Counted from the stretch's first letter, positions 20,007 through 30,997 are shown. The stretch: 42,693 bases of DNA from Micromonospora endophytica (GCF_003236305.1 NZ_POTX01000025.1:1-42693), one strand, 5' to 3'. The notes: generated by a model not told the origin, from the letters alone. Program-made: numbers and translations.

Positions 20007-20040
20007 CCGTTCCCCTCCCGAAGTCACCCTCCACGATAGG

Positions 20041-22011
20041 TCAGGGCTGCTGAGCCGCCGTCTCCTCGCCAAGTACGGTGAGGAGTTGCTCACCGTACTT
20101 GGCGAGTTTGTTCTCGCCTACGCCACTGATCCGGGAGAGGTCGGCCAGGGAGGACGGGGCGTCGGCGGCGATCTGGCGCAGCGTGGCGTCGTGGAAGATG
20201 ACGTACGCCGGGACGCCCTGCTCCTTGGCGGTTGCCGCGCGCCAGGCGCGCAGCCGCTCGAAGGTGCCGGCCGCCTCGGCGGGCAGCTCGGCGACGACTG
20301 TCGCTGCGCCCCGCGGCTTGGCCACCCGCGCCGCCCGCGCCGGCTCACGGCGCATCATCACGGTACGCCGTTTACCGAGTACCTCGGCGCTGGCGTCGGT
20401 GAGGGCCAGGGTGCCGTAGTCACCCTCGACCGCCAGCAGCCCCTCGGCGAGCAACTGCCGCACCACGCCGCGCCACTCCGCCTCGCTCAGCTCCTCGCCG
20501 ATGCCGAACACGGTGAGCGAGTCGTGCCGATGCTGGACGATCTTGTCGGTGCTGCGGCCGAGCAGGATGTCGACGCAGTGTCCGGCGCCGAAGCGCTGGT
20601 TACGCTCCCGGTCCAGCCGGTACACCGTGGAGAGCAGCTTCTGCGCGGCCACCGTGCCGTCCCACGACTCGGGCGGCTCCAGGCAGGTGTCGCAGTTGCC
20701 GCAGCCGCAGCCGGCCGGCTCGCCGAAATACTCAAGCAGCTGGGCGCGGCGGCAGCGGACCGTCTCGCAGAGCGCCAGCATCGCGTCGAGGTGAGCGGCG
20801 AGGTTACGCCGGTGCGCCAGGTCGCCCTCGGACGTGTCGATCATCTTGCGCTGCTGTACGACGTCCTGCAGCCCGTACGCCAGCCAGGCGGTTGACGGCA
20901 ACCCGTCCCGTCCCGCCCGGCCGGTCTCCTGGTAGTAGCCCTCGACCGACTTGGGCAGGTCAAGATGGGCGACGAAGCGTACGTCCGGCTTGTCGATGCC
21001 CATCCCGAAGGCGATGGTCGCCACCATCACCACCCCGTCGGCGCGCAGGAACCGCTGCTGGTTCGCCGCGCGCGTCGCCGCGTCCAGACCGGCGTGGTAC
21101 GGCAACGCGTCCACGCCGTTGGCGACCAGGAACTCGGCGGTCTTCTCCACCGAGGCGCGGGACAGGCAGTAGACGATGCCCGCGTCGCCCGGGTGCTCGT
21201 CGCGCAGCAGGGCGAGCAGTTGCTTGCGCGGCTCCCGCTTCGGCACGATCCGGTACTGGATGTTGGGCCGGTCGAAGCTGGCCACGAAATGCCGCGCCTC
21301 GCCCAACTGGAGCCGGGTGGCGATCTCCGTCCGGGTGGCGCTCGTCGCGGTGGCGGTGAGCGCGATCCGGGGCACCCCGGGCCAGCGTTCGTGCAGCATC
21401 GACAGGTTCAGGTAGTCGGGCCGGAAGTCGTGCCCCCACTGCGACACGCAGTGCGCCTCGTCGATGGCGAACAGGCTGATCCGGCCCCGGTCCAGCAGGC
21501 TCAGCGTGGCCTGGCTGGCCAGCGCCTCCGGCGCGAGATAGAGCAGGTCGATCTCCCCGGCCACGAACTCCGCCTCGACCAGCCGGCGGGTGTCGAAATC
21601 GAGCGTGGAGTTGAGGAAGCCGGCCTTCACCCCGACCGCGGTCAGCGCGTCCACCTGGTCCTGCATCAACGCGATCAGCGGCGAGATCACCACCGCGACG
21701 CCATCGCGCACCAGCGCCGGAATCTGGTAACACAGCGACTTGCCGCCACCTGTCGGCATCAGCACCAGCGCGTCCCCGCCGGCCACCACGTGGTCGATCA
21801 CCTCACGCTGGAAACCACGGAAGGCGTCGTACCCGAAGATCCTCTGCAGTACATCGAGCGCCGCTGTCACCTTCTCCCCGGTCGGTGCGTCGGAGGCAGC
21901 CAACTCGGCGACGCTCAGGTCGGCGCTGCTTCGATCGGTGCTGCTCGGCTCGGTGTTGCTCGGCTCGGTGTTGCTCGGCTCGGTGCTGCTCGGATCGGCG
22001 GGGGAGACCAT
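20041..22011 (-). CDS. recQ: ATP-dependent DNA helicase RecQ
   Basis: This is a 3'-5' superfamily 2 DNA helicase of 656 residues, used in recombination and replication repair. The core begins near residue 50. Walker A is in [14 protein letters not shown], Walker B is DEAH in [20 protein letters not shown], and the arginine-finger region is [10 protein letters not shown]. The RQC zinc cysteines are seen in [10 protein letters not shown] and CGCGNCDTC. An HRDC domain closes the protein. The first 45 residues are an unusual Ser/Thr/Glu/Pro-rich tail made by a 15-bp tandem repeat. The ATG has no ribosome site but a TAGAAT box six bases before it. A perfect 18-bp stem-loop is embedded in the last codons. 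Confidence 0.95.
   Translation of the reverse strand: MVSPADPSSTEPSNTEPSNTEPSSTDRSSADLSVAELAASDAPTGEKVTAALDVLQRIFGYDAFRGFQREVIDHVVAGGDALVLMPTGGGKSLCYQIPALVRDGVAVVISPLIALMQDQVDALTAVGVKAGFLNSTLDFDTRRLVEAEFVAGEIDLLYLAPEALASQATLSLLDRGRISLFAIDEAHCVSQWGHDFRPDYLNLSMLHERWPGVPRIALTATATSATRTEIATRLQLGEARHFVASFDRPNIQYRIVPKREPRKQLLALLRDEHPGDAGIVYCLSRASVEKTAEFLVANGVDALPYHAGLDAATRAANQQRFLRADGVVMVATIAFGMGIDKPDVRFVAHLDLPKSVEGYYQETGRAGRDGLPSTAWLAYGLQDVVQQRKMIDTSEGDLAHRRNLAAHLDAMLALCETVRCRRAQLLEYFGEPAGCGCGNCDTCLEPPESWDGTVAAQKLLSTVYRLDRERNQRFGAGHCVDILLGRSTDKIVQHRHDSLTVFGIGEELSEAEWRGVVRQLLAEGLLAVEGDYGTLALTDASAEVLGKRRTVMMRREPARAARVAKPRGAATVVAELPAEAAGTFERLRAWRAATAKEQGVPAYVIFHDATLRQIAADAPSSLADLSRISGVGENKLAKYGEQLLTVLGEETAAQQP
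20065..20106 (-). terminator. Perfect 18-bp stem-loop at the 3' end of recQ
   Basis: Arms 20065-20082 and 20089-20106 are exact complements around a six-base loop. The structure encodes the last part of the HRDC domain ([15 protein letters not shown]). It lies about 60-100 bases before the GDPD start and could act as an attenuator, processing site or terminator inside the coding sequence. Confidence 0.65.
21936..21995. repeat. Four 15-bp tandem repeats in the recQ N-terminus
   Basis: Four 15-bp units (21936-21950, 21951-21965, 21966-21980, 21981-21995) differ at one or two positions each. They encode repeated five-residue steps such as SNTEP and SSTEP on the minus strand. Copy number may vary between strains. 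Confidence 0.85.
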
Positions 22012-22317
22012 CCGAGGATTCTACGAGCCACTCCCGCTGACTGGCGGACGCCGTTCCCGAGATGCCAACGGCGCCCTGGCCCGGTCGCCTGCTGTCGTCG
22101 AGTCGTCAGCCGATGGGCAAGGCGCGGATCCGAAGGCGTTCGTCGGCCAACACGACGAACGCGCCATCGGTCAGGTCAGCGCGGGCTGGCGGGACCGCTG
22201 GCTGCCCGTGTCCTTCACGAGACGCCGCAACTGGTGCCCGAGCACGGGGATCGGTGACGGTTCTACGAGTCTCGTCTCGGCGTGTCGTCTCGGTTCTCTG
22301 TCACCGATCGAGGCGCA
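22012..22317. other. Region upstream of recQ without a convincing intact gene
   Basis: The recQ -10 candidate TAGAAT is at 22018-22023 (minus strand), six bases before the recQ ATG. On the minus strand a short open stretch ending at TGA 22106-22108 reads TDGAFVVLADERLRIRALPI before the stop, which resembles the end of a degraded gene. I do not recognise its family. Otherwise nothing is supported here. Confidence 0.35.
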
Positions 22318-22551
22318 GTGACCGCAAGGGTTCCCGCGGGCGAACCGCTTCGGCGGCGGGCGGTCGACGACGGATCCGTACCCGCGGACGTCGCGATGGC
22401 GGACCTGATTGCCCTGGTCAATGCGATCGCACTGGCAGCGGAGCCGGTGGGCGCGGCCGGGGCGCAACGGCTTGTTCGGCTCGGCCCTGCTCGCCCACCG
22501 ACGGGTCGCCGGGGGCGGCTGACCGGTGCCACGACGGTCACCAGTTGCTAG
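22318..22551 (+). pseudogene. Remnant of a TetR regulator C-terminal domain
   Basis: The frame contains DVAMADLIALVNAIALAAEP, which looks like the ligand-domain helix of SbtR-type TetR regulators (a DLxxLVNAIALA pattern). No helix-turn-helix is found upstream in any frame, and the sequence after it degenerates. I read it as a decayed fragment; a small real protein is less likely. Confidence 0.4.
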
Positions 22552-22554
22552 CGT
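22549..22554 (+). promoter_or_regulatory. Probable -10 box of the serine hydrolase gene
   Basis: TAGCGT ends seven bases before the GTG start of the hydrolase, with no ribosome binding site between, which fits a leaderless transcript. Confidence 0.45.
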
Positions 22555-22561
22555 GCTGGGG

Positions 22562-23131
22562 GTGACGCGTTACCTTGTCGTGCCCGGTCGAGGAGTTCCC
22601 TTACCCGACCACTGGTCGCGCAGGTGGGTCAGCAGCGACCCGAAGTATCGATGGGCCCCCGAACCGCCCGGCCCGCCGTTTGTCGTCACCGAACGGGTCG
22701 CCGCGCTGCACGCGGCGATAAGCGCCGACAGCGAGCCGGTGATCCTGGTGGCGCACAGCGCCGGGTGCCTGACCGTCGCTGTCTGGGCCAGCCAGCACGT
22801 CGGCCCAGTCCGGGCCGCGCTGCTGGTCACGCCGCCGTATCTGGATCCGGACTGGACTGCCGAACCGGACGAGACCGTCGACGTCTTCATCGGCCACGTG
22901 CCACGCGAACCGCTGCCGTTCCGTTCGATCCTGGTCGCCAGTCGCAACGATCCACATGCCACGTTCGCGCAGTTCGAGGCGTACGCGCGAGACTGGGGCT
23001 CGGAGCTGTTCGACGCGGGCGCGGTCGGGCACCTGGACTCCAAGACCGGGTTCGGCCCGTGGCCCGACGGCCAGCGCTTGGTCCGATCGTTGACCGTGCC
23101 GCCGAGTCACGACGGATCGGCTGGTACCTGA
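22562..23131 (+). CDS. RBBP9/YdeN-type alpha/beta serine hydrolase
   Basis: This is a small cytoplasmic alpha/beta hydrolase of 189 residues from the chosen GTG. The family triad is visible as Ser66 in VAHSAG, Asp130 in SRNDPHAT and His157 in VGHLDSKTGFGPWPDG. The N-terminus YLVVPGRGVPLPDHW matches the family's strand and oxyanion loop. The physiological substrate of this family is generally unknown. GTG at 22562 is chosen because it begins just before the first strand and lies at leaderless spacing from TAGCGT; an upstream in-frame ATG at 22526 would add 12 unconserved residues. It converges on the next gene. Confidence 0.87.
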   Translation: MTRYLVVPGRGVPLPDHWSRRWVSSDPKYRWAPEPPGPPFVVTERVAALHAAISADSEPVILVAHSAGCLTVAVWASQHVGPVRAALLVTPPYLDPDWTAEPDETVDVFIGHVPREPLPFRSILVASRNDPHATFAQFEAYARDWGSELFDAGAVGHLDSKTGFGPWPDGQRLVRSLTVPPSHDGSAGT

Positions 23132-23181
23132 CGCTCCGCCTCGTCTCGCCCGGGCCGGGGGCGTGATGACCGGCACGGCGG

Positions 23182-23832
23182 TCAGGAGGGTCGGGGGACC
23201 GGGACGGGTTTGGCCCAGCGGGGGGCGCCTGTCTCATCGACGTGGCAGAAGGCGACGAGCAGGTCGGCCGGGTCGGTGAGCGGGGCCGCGCCGGTGCCCA
23301 TCCGGAACAGCGCCACCAGGCTGCCGTCGGCGACCGCGCGGGTGCCGACCGCGCCCAGGTTGTCGGGCGTACGCAGCGAGTCGCTCGACTCCGGACGGGA
23401 GGCGGCACCGGCGAGCCAGTCGTAGCGGTCGGCCAGTTGCTCGTACGAGTCGGCCCAGTTGAAGCCGGTGCCGCCGACGGCGTCCCAGCCATCGAAGGGT
23501 GGCACCACCCGGGGTGGCGTCAGCCGCTTGTCCAGCAGCATCACCTGGTAGTTGCCCGGCAGTTCCGGCCCGGACCAGCGCAACCGCAGCAGCACGGACT
23601 GGTTGTCCGGGTCGCCGTCGACAGTTGCGCCGTTGCGCCAGCCGTACGCGGCGGCCAGGTCGGCCACCTGGTGCGCCGCCGGCAACATCGCCTCGACGGT
23701 GACGGTGACCGCGTCCGGGCTGCCGTGCTGCTCACGTTCGCGTTGCCGGGCGTGGTCAACTGTGGCCAGTACCGCGACGGTGACCGAGACGAGGGCCACC
23801 ACCCAGCGCAGTCGCGCCCCGTGTCTGCCCAT
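23182..23832 (-). CDS. Membrane-anchored hypothetical protein
   Basis: The 216-residue product has a basic N-terminus and one transmembrane segment or uncleaved signal anchor (about residues 7-26, RLRWVVALVSVTVAVLATVD). About 190 extracytoplasmic residues follow, with aromatic and Pro-rich motifs such as GTGFNWADSYEQLADRYDWL. I do not recognise a family. ATG at 23830-23832 is preferred because TATCCT ends six bases upstream, a leaderless arrangement; a start at 23856 would add eight residues. It is divergent from rapZ and convergent with the hydrolase gene. Confidence 0.7.
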   Translation of the reverse strand: MGRHGARLRWVVALVSVTVAVLATVDHARQREREQHGSPDAVTVTVEAMLPAAHQVADLAAAYGWRNGATVDGDPDNQSVLLRLRWSGPELPGNYQVMLLDKRLTPPRVVPPFDGWDAVGGTGFNWADSYEQLADRYDWLAGAASRPESSDSLRTPDNLGAVGTRAVADGSLVALFRMGTGAAPLTDPADLLVAFCHVDETGAPRWAKPVPVPRPS

Positions 23833-23838
23833 GGCCGG

Positions 23839-23844
23839 AGGATA
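23839..23844 (-). promoter_or_regulatory. Probable -10 box of the anchored hypothetical gene
   Basis: On the minus strand TATCCT ends six bases before the ATG at 23832, with no ribosome binding site between. Confidence 0.4.
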
Positions 23845-23914
23845 GCCGCAGACCACACCTGACGCCGTCAGCCAGCCGACAGCACCGGCGAGCTAGAGTC
23901 GCTGATTGACCAGG

Positions 23915-23934
23915 CCCGGTCGGTATCGACCGGG
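23915..23934. promoter_or_regulatory. Operator-like palindrome upstream of rapZ
   Basis: CCCGGTCG-GTAT-CGACCGGG is a perfect 8-bp inverted repeat 23 bases before the rapZ start. TTGACC partly precedes it. It could be a regulator site for the rapZ-yvcK-whiA operon. Confidence 0.45.
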
Positions 23935-23957
23935 GCGCCACGGCTTGGGGGTTATGG

Positions 23958-24875
23958 GTGGGCGAGGCGCACACGAGCGGTCACCACACCGGCGGTTCCG
24001 GGACGGTGGCCGAGACGGACACCACGCTTGTCGTGGTCACCGGCCTGTCCGGCGGCGGGCGCAGCACCGTGGCGCGGGCCCTGGAGAACGTCGGCTTCTA
24101 CGTGGTGGACAACCTGCCGCAGGCGCTGCTGCTGGACATGGCCGAGCTGGCGGTGAAGGCTGGTGGGGCGGCCCGGCGTACCGCGATGGTGCTTGACGTA
24201 CGCTCCCGGGCCTTCTCCACCGACCTGGCCGAGGCGATCCGGGAGCTGAAGGAGCGCGGCTACGCGCCCCGGGTGGTCTTCGTCGACGCCGACGACGAGG
24301 TCCTGATCCGCCGGTTCGAGAGCGTCCGGCGCTCGCATCCGTTGCAGGGCGACGGCCGGCTCGCCGACGGCATCGCGGTCGAGCGGGGGTTGTTGGAGGA
24401 GGCCCGTGACCAGGCCGACGTGATCATCGACACCAGCCACCTGAACGTGAACCAGCTTCGTCGCCGGGTCGAGGAGCTGTTCGGCGGCGAGGACGCGCGC
24501 AAGCTGCGGGTGACAGTGATCTCCTTCGGGTTCAAGTACGGCCTGCCGCCGGACGCCGATTTCGTGCTCGATGCCCGGTTCCTGCCCAACCCGTACTGGG
24601 TACCCGAACTGCGTGAGCACACCGGCCGGGAGGAGGCGGTGAGCGCCTACGTGCTGGGGCAGGAGGGCGCGGACGCCTTCGTGGAGGCGTACGCGGACCT
24701 GGTCGGCGCCACCACCGCCGGATTCGAGCGGGAGGGCAAGCGGTACCTGACCGTGGCGGTCGGCTGCACCGGCGGCAAGCACCGCAGCGTGGCGATCGCC
24801 GAGGAGTTGGCCGCCCGGCTGCGCCGCGCCGGGCTGGCCGCCAACGCGCAGCACCGCGACCTGGGGCGGGAATGA
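23958..24875 (+). CDS. rapZ: RNase adapter RapZ / YvcJ-like nucleotide-binding protein
   Basis: This is a 305-residue P-loop protein. In Escherichia coli RapZ guides decay of the GlmZ small RNA; in Gram-positive bacteria its role is less clear and the gene travels with yvcK and whiA. Walker A reads GLSGGGRST near residue 29, with Arg in place of Lys, which I recall as common in actinobacteria. GFYVVDNLP near residue 46 and SFGFKYGLPPDADFVLDARFLPNPYW in part near residue 195 are strong family blocks. The C-terminal GCTGGKHRSV near residue 272 matches the RNA and ligand-binding region. The start is GTG with a weak G-rich site. Its end overlaps yvcK by four bases (ATGA). Confidence 0.95.
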   Translation: MGEAHTSGHHTGGSGTVAETDTTLVVVTGLSGGGRSTVARALENVGFYVVDNLPQALLLDMAELAVKAGGAARRTAMVLDVRSRAFSTDLAEAIRELKERGYAPRVVFVDADDEVLIRRFESVRRSHPLQGDGRLADGIAVERGLLEEARDQADVIIDTSHLNVNQLRRRVEELFGGEDARKLRVTVISFGFKYGLPPDADFVLDARFLPNPYWVPELREHTGREEAVSAYVLGQEGADAFVEAYADLVGATTAGFEREGKRYLTVAVGCTGGKHRSVAIAEELAARLRRAGLAANAQHRDLGRE

Positions 24876-25867
24876 CGATCCGGGTGGTGGCCTTCGGCGG
24901 CGGCCACGGCCTGTCCGTCTCACTGCGGGCGTTACGTCGCTGCGCCCCGGAACTGGACCTGGACATCACCGCCGTGGTGACCGTCGGTGACGACGGCGGC
25001 TCCAGCGGTCGGCTGCGCGCCGAGCGCGGCGGACTACCCCCCGGTGACCTGCGCCAGGCGCTGGTCGCGCTCGCCGGTGATCACCCTGCCACCCGGCGCA
25101 GCGCAGGGCTGTTCCAGCACCGCTTCGCCGAGGTGACCGCCACCGGCGGCAGTAACGGGCTGACCACCGCCAGGCGTGACGGGCTGGCCGGTCACGCGGT
25201 GGGCAACCTGGTGCTGCACGGCCTGATGGAGCTGCTGGGCGATCCGGTGGCCGCCCTGGAACACGCCGGGGCGATGCTCGGCGCGGTGGGTCGGGTGCTG
25301 CCCATGTCGTGCCAGCCGGTCGGCATCGAGGCCCAGGTACGCGGGGTGGACCCGGACCACCCCGACGCGGTGTGCACCGTACGCGGCCAACACCAGGTGG
25401 CGATCACCACCGGGCGGGTCGAGTCGCTGCGGCTGACCCCGCAGGCGCCCGCCGCCTGCACGCAGGCGGTCGCCGCGATCGGCGCCGCCGACTGGCTGAT
25501 CTTCGGGCCGGGCAGCTGGTACACGAGCGTGCTGCCGCACCTGCTGGTGCCGCAGCTGGCCGCGGCGATCCTGGCCAGCCCGGCCCGGCGGCTGGTGACG
25601 CTCAACCTCGCCGCCGAGAAGGAGACCCTCGGTCTCTCCGTCGCCGATCACCTGGCGGCGCTGCGTTGGTACCTGCCGGAACTGGTGGTCGACTTCGTGC
25701 TCGCCGACGCCAAGGCGGTCGGTGACCCCGAACCGGTCGGTCGTGCGGCAGAATCGCTGGGAGCCCGACTGGTTCTCGCTCCCGTCGCGGTCGACGACGG
25801 CACTCCCCGTCATGATCCGGCCGCCCTGGGCGCCGCGCTGGTGCCCGTCCTGGGCGCCGATCGTTAG
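24872..25867 (+). CDS. yvcK: YvcK/CofD-like gluconeogenesis factor
   Basis: This 331-residue protein belongs to the YvcK family, which binds UDP-sugars and is needed for carbon flow to the cell wall on gluconeogenic substrates. Family motifs are GGGHGLSVSLRALR at the N-terminus, VTVGDDGGSSGRLR near residue 35, GNLVLHGLMELL near residue 111 and GPGSWYTSVLPHLLVP near residue 212. It is distinct from CofD proper, which makes coenzyme F420. The start overlaps the rapZ stop, so the two are translationally coupled. It lies directly upstream of whiA. Confidence 0.94.
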   Translation: MTIRVVAFGGGHGLSVSLRALRRCAPELDLDITAVVTVGDDGGSSGRLRAERGGLPPGDLRQALVALAGDHPATRRSAGLFQHRFAEVTATGGSNGLTTARRDGLAGHAVGNLVLHGLMELLGDPVAALEHAGAMLGAVGRVLPMSCQPVGIEAQVRGVDPDHPDAVCTVRGQHQVAITTGRVESLRLTPQAPAACTQAVAAIGAADWLIFGPGSWYTSVLPHLLVPQLAAAILASPARRLVTLNLAAEKETLGLSVADHLAALRWYLPELVVDFVLADAKAVGDPEPVGRAAESLGARLVLAPVAVDDGTPRHDPAALGAALVPVLGADR

Positions 25868-25921
25868 ACACGTACGTAATCTCCGGTGACACGCCGGAAC
25901 CGGTCCGTGAGGGGACGCACA

Positions 25922-26902
25922 ATGGCGATGACGGCTGCGGTCAAGGACGAGCTGAGTCGGGTCGACGTGCCCAAGCCCTGCTGCCGGCGGGCGGAGATGG
26001 CGGCGCTGCTGCGGTTCGCCGGTGGGCTGCACATCGTCTCCGGTCGGGTGGTGGTGGAGGCGGAGCTGGACACCGGCGCGGTGGCCCGCCGGCTGCGCCG
26101 CGAGATCGCCGAGGTGTACGGCTATCCGAGCGAGATCCACGTGCTCGCCTCCGGCGGCCTGCGCAAGGGCAGCCACTTCATCGTCCGGGTGGTCAAGGAC
26201 GGCGAGGCCCTGGCCCGGCAGACCGGGCTGCTGGACGTGCGGGGTCGGCCGGTACGCGGCCTGCCGCCGCACGTGGTCGCCGCGAACGTCTGCTGCGCGG
26301 TCTCCGCCTGGCGGGGCGCGTTCATGGCACACGGCTCACTCACCGAGCCGGGCCGCTCGAGCGCCCTGGAGATCACCTGCCCGGGGCCGGAGTCGGCCCT
26401 GGCCCTGGTCGGCGCGGCCCGCCGGCTCGGCATCACCGCGAAGAACCGTGAGGTGCGGGGCGTGGACCGGGTGGTGGTCAAGGACGGCGACGCGATCGCC
26501 GCGCTGCTCACCCGGATCGGCGCGCACGCCAGCGTGCTGGCCTGGGAGGAGCGCCGGGTACGCCGCGAGGTGCGCGCCACGGCCAACCGGCTGGCCAACT
26601 TCGACGACGCGAACCTGCGCCGCTCGGCGCGGGCGGCGGTGGCCGCCGCGGCCCGGGTCACCCGGGCGCTGGAGATCCTCGCCGACGACGCGCCGCAGCA
26701 CCTGACCTCGGCCGGGCGGCTGCGGCTGGAGCACCGGCAGGCGTCGCTGGAGGAGTTGGGCGCGCTCGCCGACCCGCCGCTGACCAAGGACGCCATCGCC
26801 GGCCGGATCCGCCGGCTGCTGGCGCTCGCCGACAAGCGGGCGCGGGACCTGGGCATCCCGGATACCGAAGCGGCAGTCACACCCGACATGCTCGTGGTCT
26901 GA
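25922..26902 (+). CDS. whiA: Sporulation/cell division regulator WhiA
   Basis: This DNA-binding protein of 326 residues, about the usual length, is needed with WhiB for sporulation septation in Streptomyces and affects division in other Gram-positives. The N-terminal half is the homing endonuclease-like (LAGLIDADG-fold) domain: [16 protein letters not shown] near residue 19 and [18 protein letters not shown] near residue 130. The C-terminal helix-turn-helix reads [20 protein letters not shown] near residue 276. ATG at 25922 follows GAGGGGA at seven bases and gives the typical [11 protein letters not shown]; an upstream in-frame codon at 25886 is rejected. It is the third gene of the conserved rapZ-yvcK-whiA set. 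Confidence 0.96.
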   Translation: MAMTAAVKDELSRVDVPKPCCRRAEMAALLRFAGGLHIVSGRVVVEAELDTGAVARRLRREIAEVYGYPSEIHVLASGGLRKGSHFIVRVVKDGEALARQTGLLDVRGRPVRGLPPHVVAANVCCAVSAWRGAFMAHGSLTEPGRSSALEITCPGPESALALVGAARRLGITAKNREVRGVDRVVVKDGDAIAALLTRIGAHASVLAWEERRVRREVRATANRLANFDDANLRRSARAAVAAAARVTRALEILADDAPQHLTSAGRLRLEHRQASLEELGALADPPLTKDAIAGRIRRLLALADKRARDLGIPDTEAAVTPDMLVV

Positions 26903-26904
26903 TA

Positions 26905-26942
26905 GGACGGTGGGTCGTCCGGGTGCGGTGAGGAACCACCCG
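26905..26942 (+). terminator. Stem-loops after whiA
   Basis: GGACG-N6-CGTCC (26905-26920) and CGGGTG-N11-CACCCG (26920-26942) follow the whiA stop directly. Together they may end the whiA transcript before the gap promoter. Confidence 0.45.
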
Positions 26943-26954
26943 ACGCAGCGCGGG

Positions 26955-29366
<2,412 letters not shown>

Positions 29367-29367
<1 letters not shown>

Positions 29368-30158
29368 TGGCGAGCGCTCCCCGCCGGCCCCTGATGGCCG
29401 GCAACTGGAAGATGAACCTCAACCACCTCGAGGCCAACCTGCTGGTGCAGAAGCTGGCGGCCAGCCTCACCGAGAAGCAGCTGACCGCGGTGGAGACGGT
29501 GGTCCTGCCGCCCTTCACCGACCTGCGTACGGTGCAGACCGTCGTGGAGGGCGACAAGCTGCTGATCGGCTACGGGGCGCAGGACCTCTCGGCGCACGCC
29601 TCCGGCGCGTACACCGGGGAGATCTCCGGGGCGATGCTGGCCAAGCTGGGCTGCACCTACGTGGCGGTCGGGCACTCCGAGCGGCGGGAGTACCACCGCG
29701 AGGACGACGCGCTCGTCGGTGCCAAGGTGCAGGCCGCGCTGGCCAACGGGCTGACCCCGATCCTCTGCGTGGGGGAGGGGCTGGACATCCGGGAGCAGGG
29801 CGGGCACGTGGCGCACTGCAACAACCAGCTCGACGCGGCGCTCAAGGGGCTCACCGCCGAGCAGGTCACCAAGGTCGTCGTCGCGTACGAGCCGGTCTGG
29901 GCGATCGGCACCGGCAAGACGGCCACCCCGGACGACGCCCAGGAGGTCTGCGGTGCGGTGCGGAGCCGGCTGGCCGAGACCTTCGACCCGAGCACGGCCG
30001 AGCAGGTCCGGATCCTCTACGGCGGCTCGGTGAAGTCGTCGAACGTGGCCGCGATCATGGCTCAGCCGGACGTGGACGGCGCCCTGGTGGGCGGCGCGAG
30101 CCTGGACGCCGAGGAGTTCGCGAAGATCTGCCGGTTCCCGGAGCACATCTCGGCCTGA
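29367..30158 (+). CDS. tpiA: Triosephosphate isomerase
   Basis: This enzyme interconverts dihydroxyacetone phosphate and glyceraldehyde 3-phosphate. The 263-residue TIM barrel shows the substrate lysine in MAGNWKMN (Lys15), the electrophilic His in VGHSERREY, and the catalytic Glu in [15 protein letters not shown]. The phosphate-binding end [10 protein letters not shown] and VGGASLD are intact. It is the last gene of the gap-pgk-tpiA group and starts on the last base of the pgk stop codon. Confidence 0.97.
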
Positions 30159-30253
30159 TCGCTCGCTATCCTTGACTCCGCCCGTCCGCCGGTCGGTGCC
30201 GCCGTGCCCGAACTGCCCGGGCGAGGATCGTAACGAGAGGACTGACCCCCGCC

Positions 30254-30514
30254 ATGCCGATCTGGTTCGCCTACACGTTGATCGTGTTGCTGGTCATCAC
30301 GAGCGTCTTGCTCACCCTGCTGATCCTGCTGCACCGCGGCAAGGGCGGTGGAATGTCCAGCATGTTCGGCGGTGGGGTCAGCTCCAGCCTCGCTGGCTCG
30401 TCGGTGGCCGAGAAGAACCTCGACCGCTACACCGTTCTGGTGGGCATTGTCTGGTTCGCCTGCGTCATCGGTCTCGGGCTCTGGCTCCGCCTGCAGGTGG
30501 GCACGGGAGTCTGA
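30254..30514 (+). CDS. secG: Protein-export membrane protein SecG
   Basis: This small 86-residue membrane protein is an accessory subunit of the SecYEG translocon. Two transmembrane helices are clear: about residues 5-26 (FAYTLIVLLVITSVLLTLLI) and 61-80 (VLVGIVWFACVIGLGLWL). The cytoplasmic loop has the family's HRGKGGGMSSMFGGG stretch. The ATG follows AACGAGAGGACTGA at slightly long spacing. The position after tpiA is conserved in actinomycetes. Confidence 0.93.
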   Translation: MPIWFAYTLIVLLVITSVLLTLLILLHRGKGGGMSSMFGGGVSSSLAGSSVAEKNLDRYTVLVGIVWFACVIGLGLWLRLQVGTGV

Positions 30515-30530
30515 GCAGACCCACTGGTCG

Positions 30531-30572
30531 TAGAATCTGCGCGCGGTTCGTCATTCGACGGGCCGCGCGCAG
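30531..30572 (+). promoter_or_regulatory. rbpA-family promoter and adjoining stem-loop
   Basis: TAGAAT at 30531-30536 is a good -10. It is followed at once by CTGCGCGCGG (30537-30546), whose perfect complement is at 30563-30572. The stem would form at the very 5' end of the downstream messenger, or it may serve as the secG terminator. Confidence 0.5.
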
Positions 30573-30652
30573 TCCGTTTCACCCGCTGCACCGCGTCGCC
30601 CGCCGTCTCTCCCCCTCGACGGTGGTCCCCTCCCACGACAGGAGTCAGCGCC

Positions 30653-30997
30653 GTGTCGAACGGCCACGTCATCCGGGGCGCCCGGGTCGGGTCCGCGCCC
30701 CCACGCCACCCCGATCGCCATCCACCCGTCGCATGCCGGTCGGTCAGCTACTGGTGCCGTAACGGGCATCGCATCGACGTCCGGCTCGCCGCCGACGTGG
30801 CGGCCCCGCCGGTGTGGGACTGCACCCGCTGCGGTCAGCCCGCCGGTGAGGACGCGCAGCATCCACCGGAGCGGAGCCGGGCCGAGCCGTACAAAACCCA
30901 TCTGGCGTACGTCAAGGAGCGGCGTACCGAGGCCGAGGGCGAGGCACTGCTCGCCGAGGCACTGGCTGCCCTGCGGCAGCGCCGCAACCCCCGCTGA
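30653..30997 (+). CDS. RbpA-family RNA polymerase-binding protein
   Basis: This 114-residue protein matches the actinobacterial RbpA family, which binds RNA polymerase and group I/II sigma factors and promotes open complex formation. The core-binding fold is seen as YWCRNGHRIDVRLAAD and WDCTRCGQPA, with paired Cys/His positions as in zinc-binding RbpA. The sigma-interaction helix region follows as YKTHLAYVKERRTEAEGEALL. The N-terminal part (VIRGARVGSAPPRHPDRHPP) departs from the usual SYETDRGxDLAPR block, so it may be a paralogue rather than the housekeeping RbpA. GTG at 30653 follows AGGAGTC. It ends just before a dispersed repeat and the convergent pgl gene. Confidence 0.82.
   Translation: MSNGHVIRGARVGSAPPRHPDRHPPVACRSVSYWCRNGHRIDVRLAADVAAPPVWDCTRCGQPAGEDAQHPPERSRAEPYKTHLAYVKERRTEAEGEALLAEALAALRQRRNPR

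Noticed and set aside
20007..20093. Longer GDPD start at 20093
   Set aside because: It would overlap the recQ end and lie in the large stem-loop, while TTG at 20006 has a well placed ribosome site and gives a normal N-terminus.
22171..22467. 98-codon minus-strand frame upstream of recQ
   Set aside because: Arg/Pro-rich with no family resemblance; it overlaps the TetR-like fragment.
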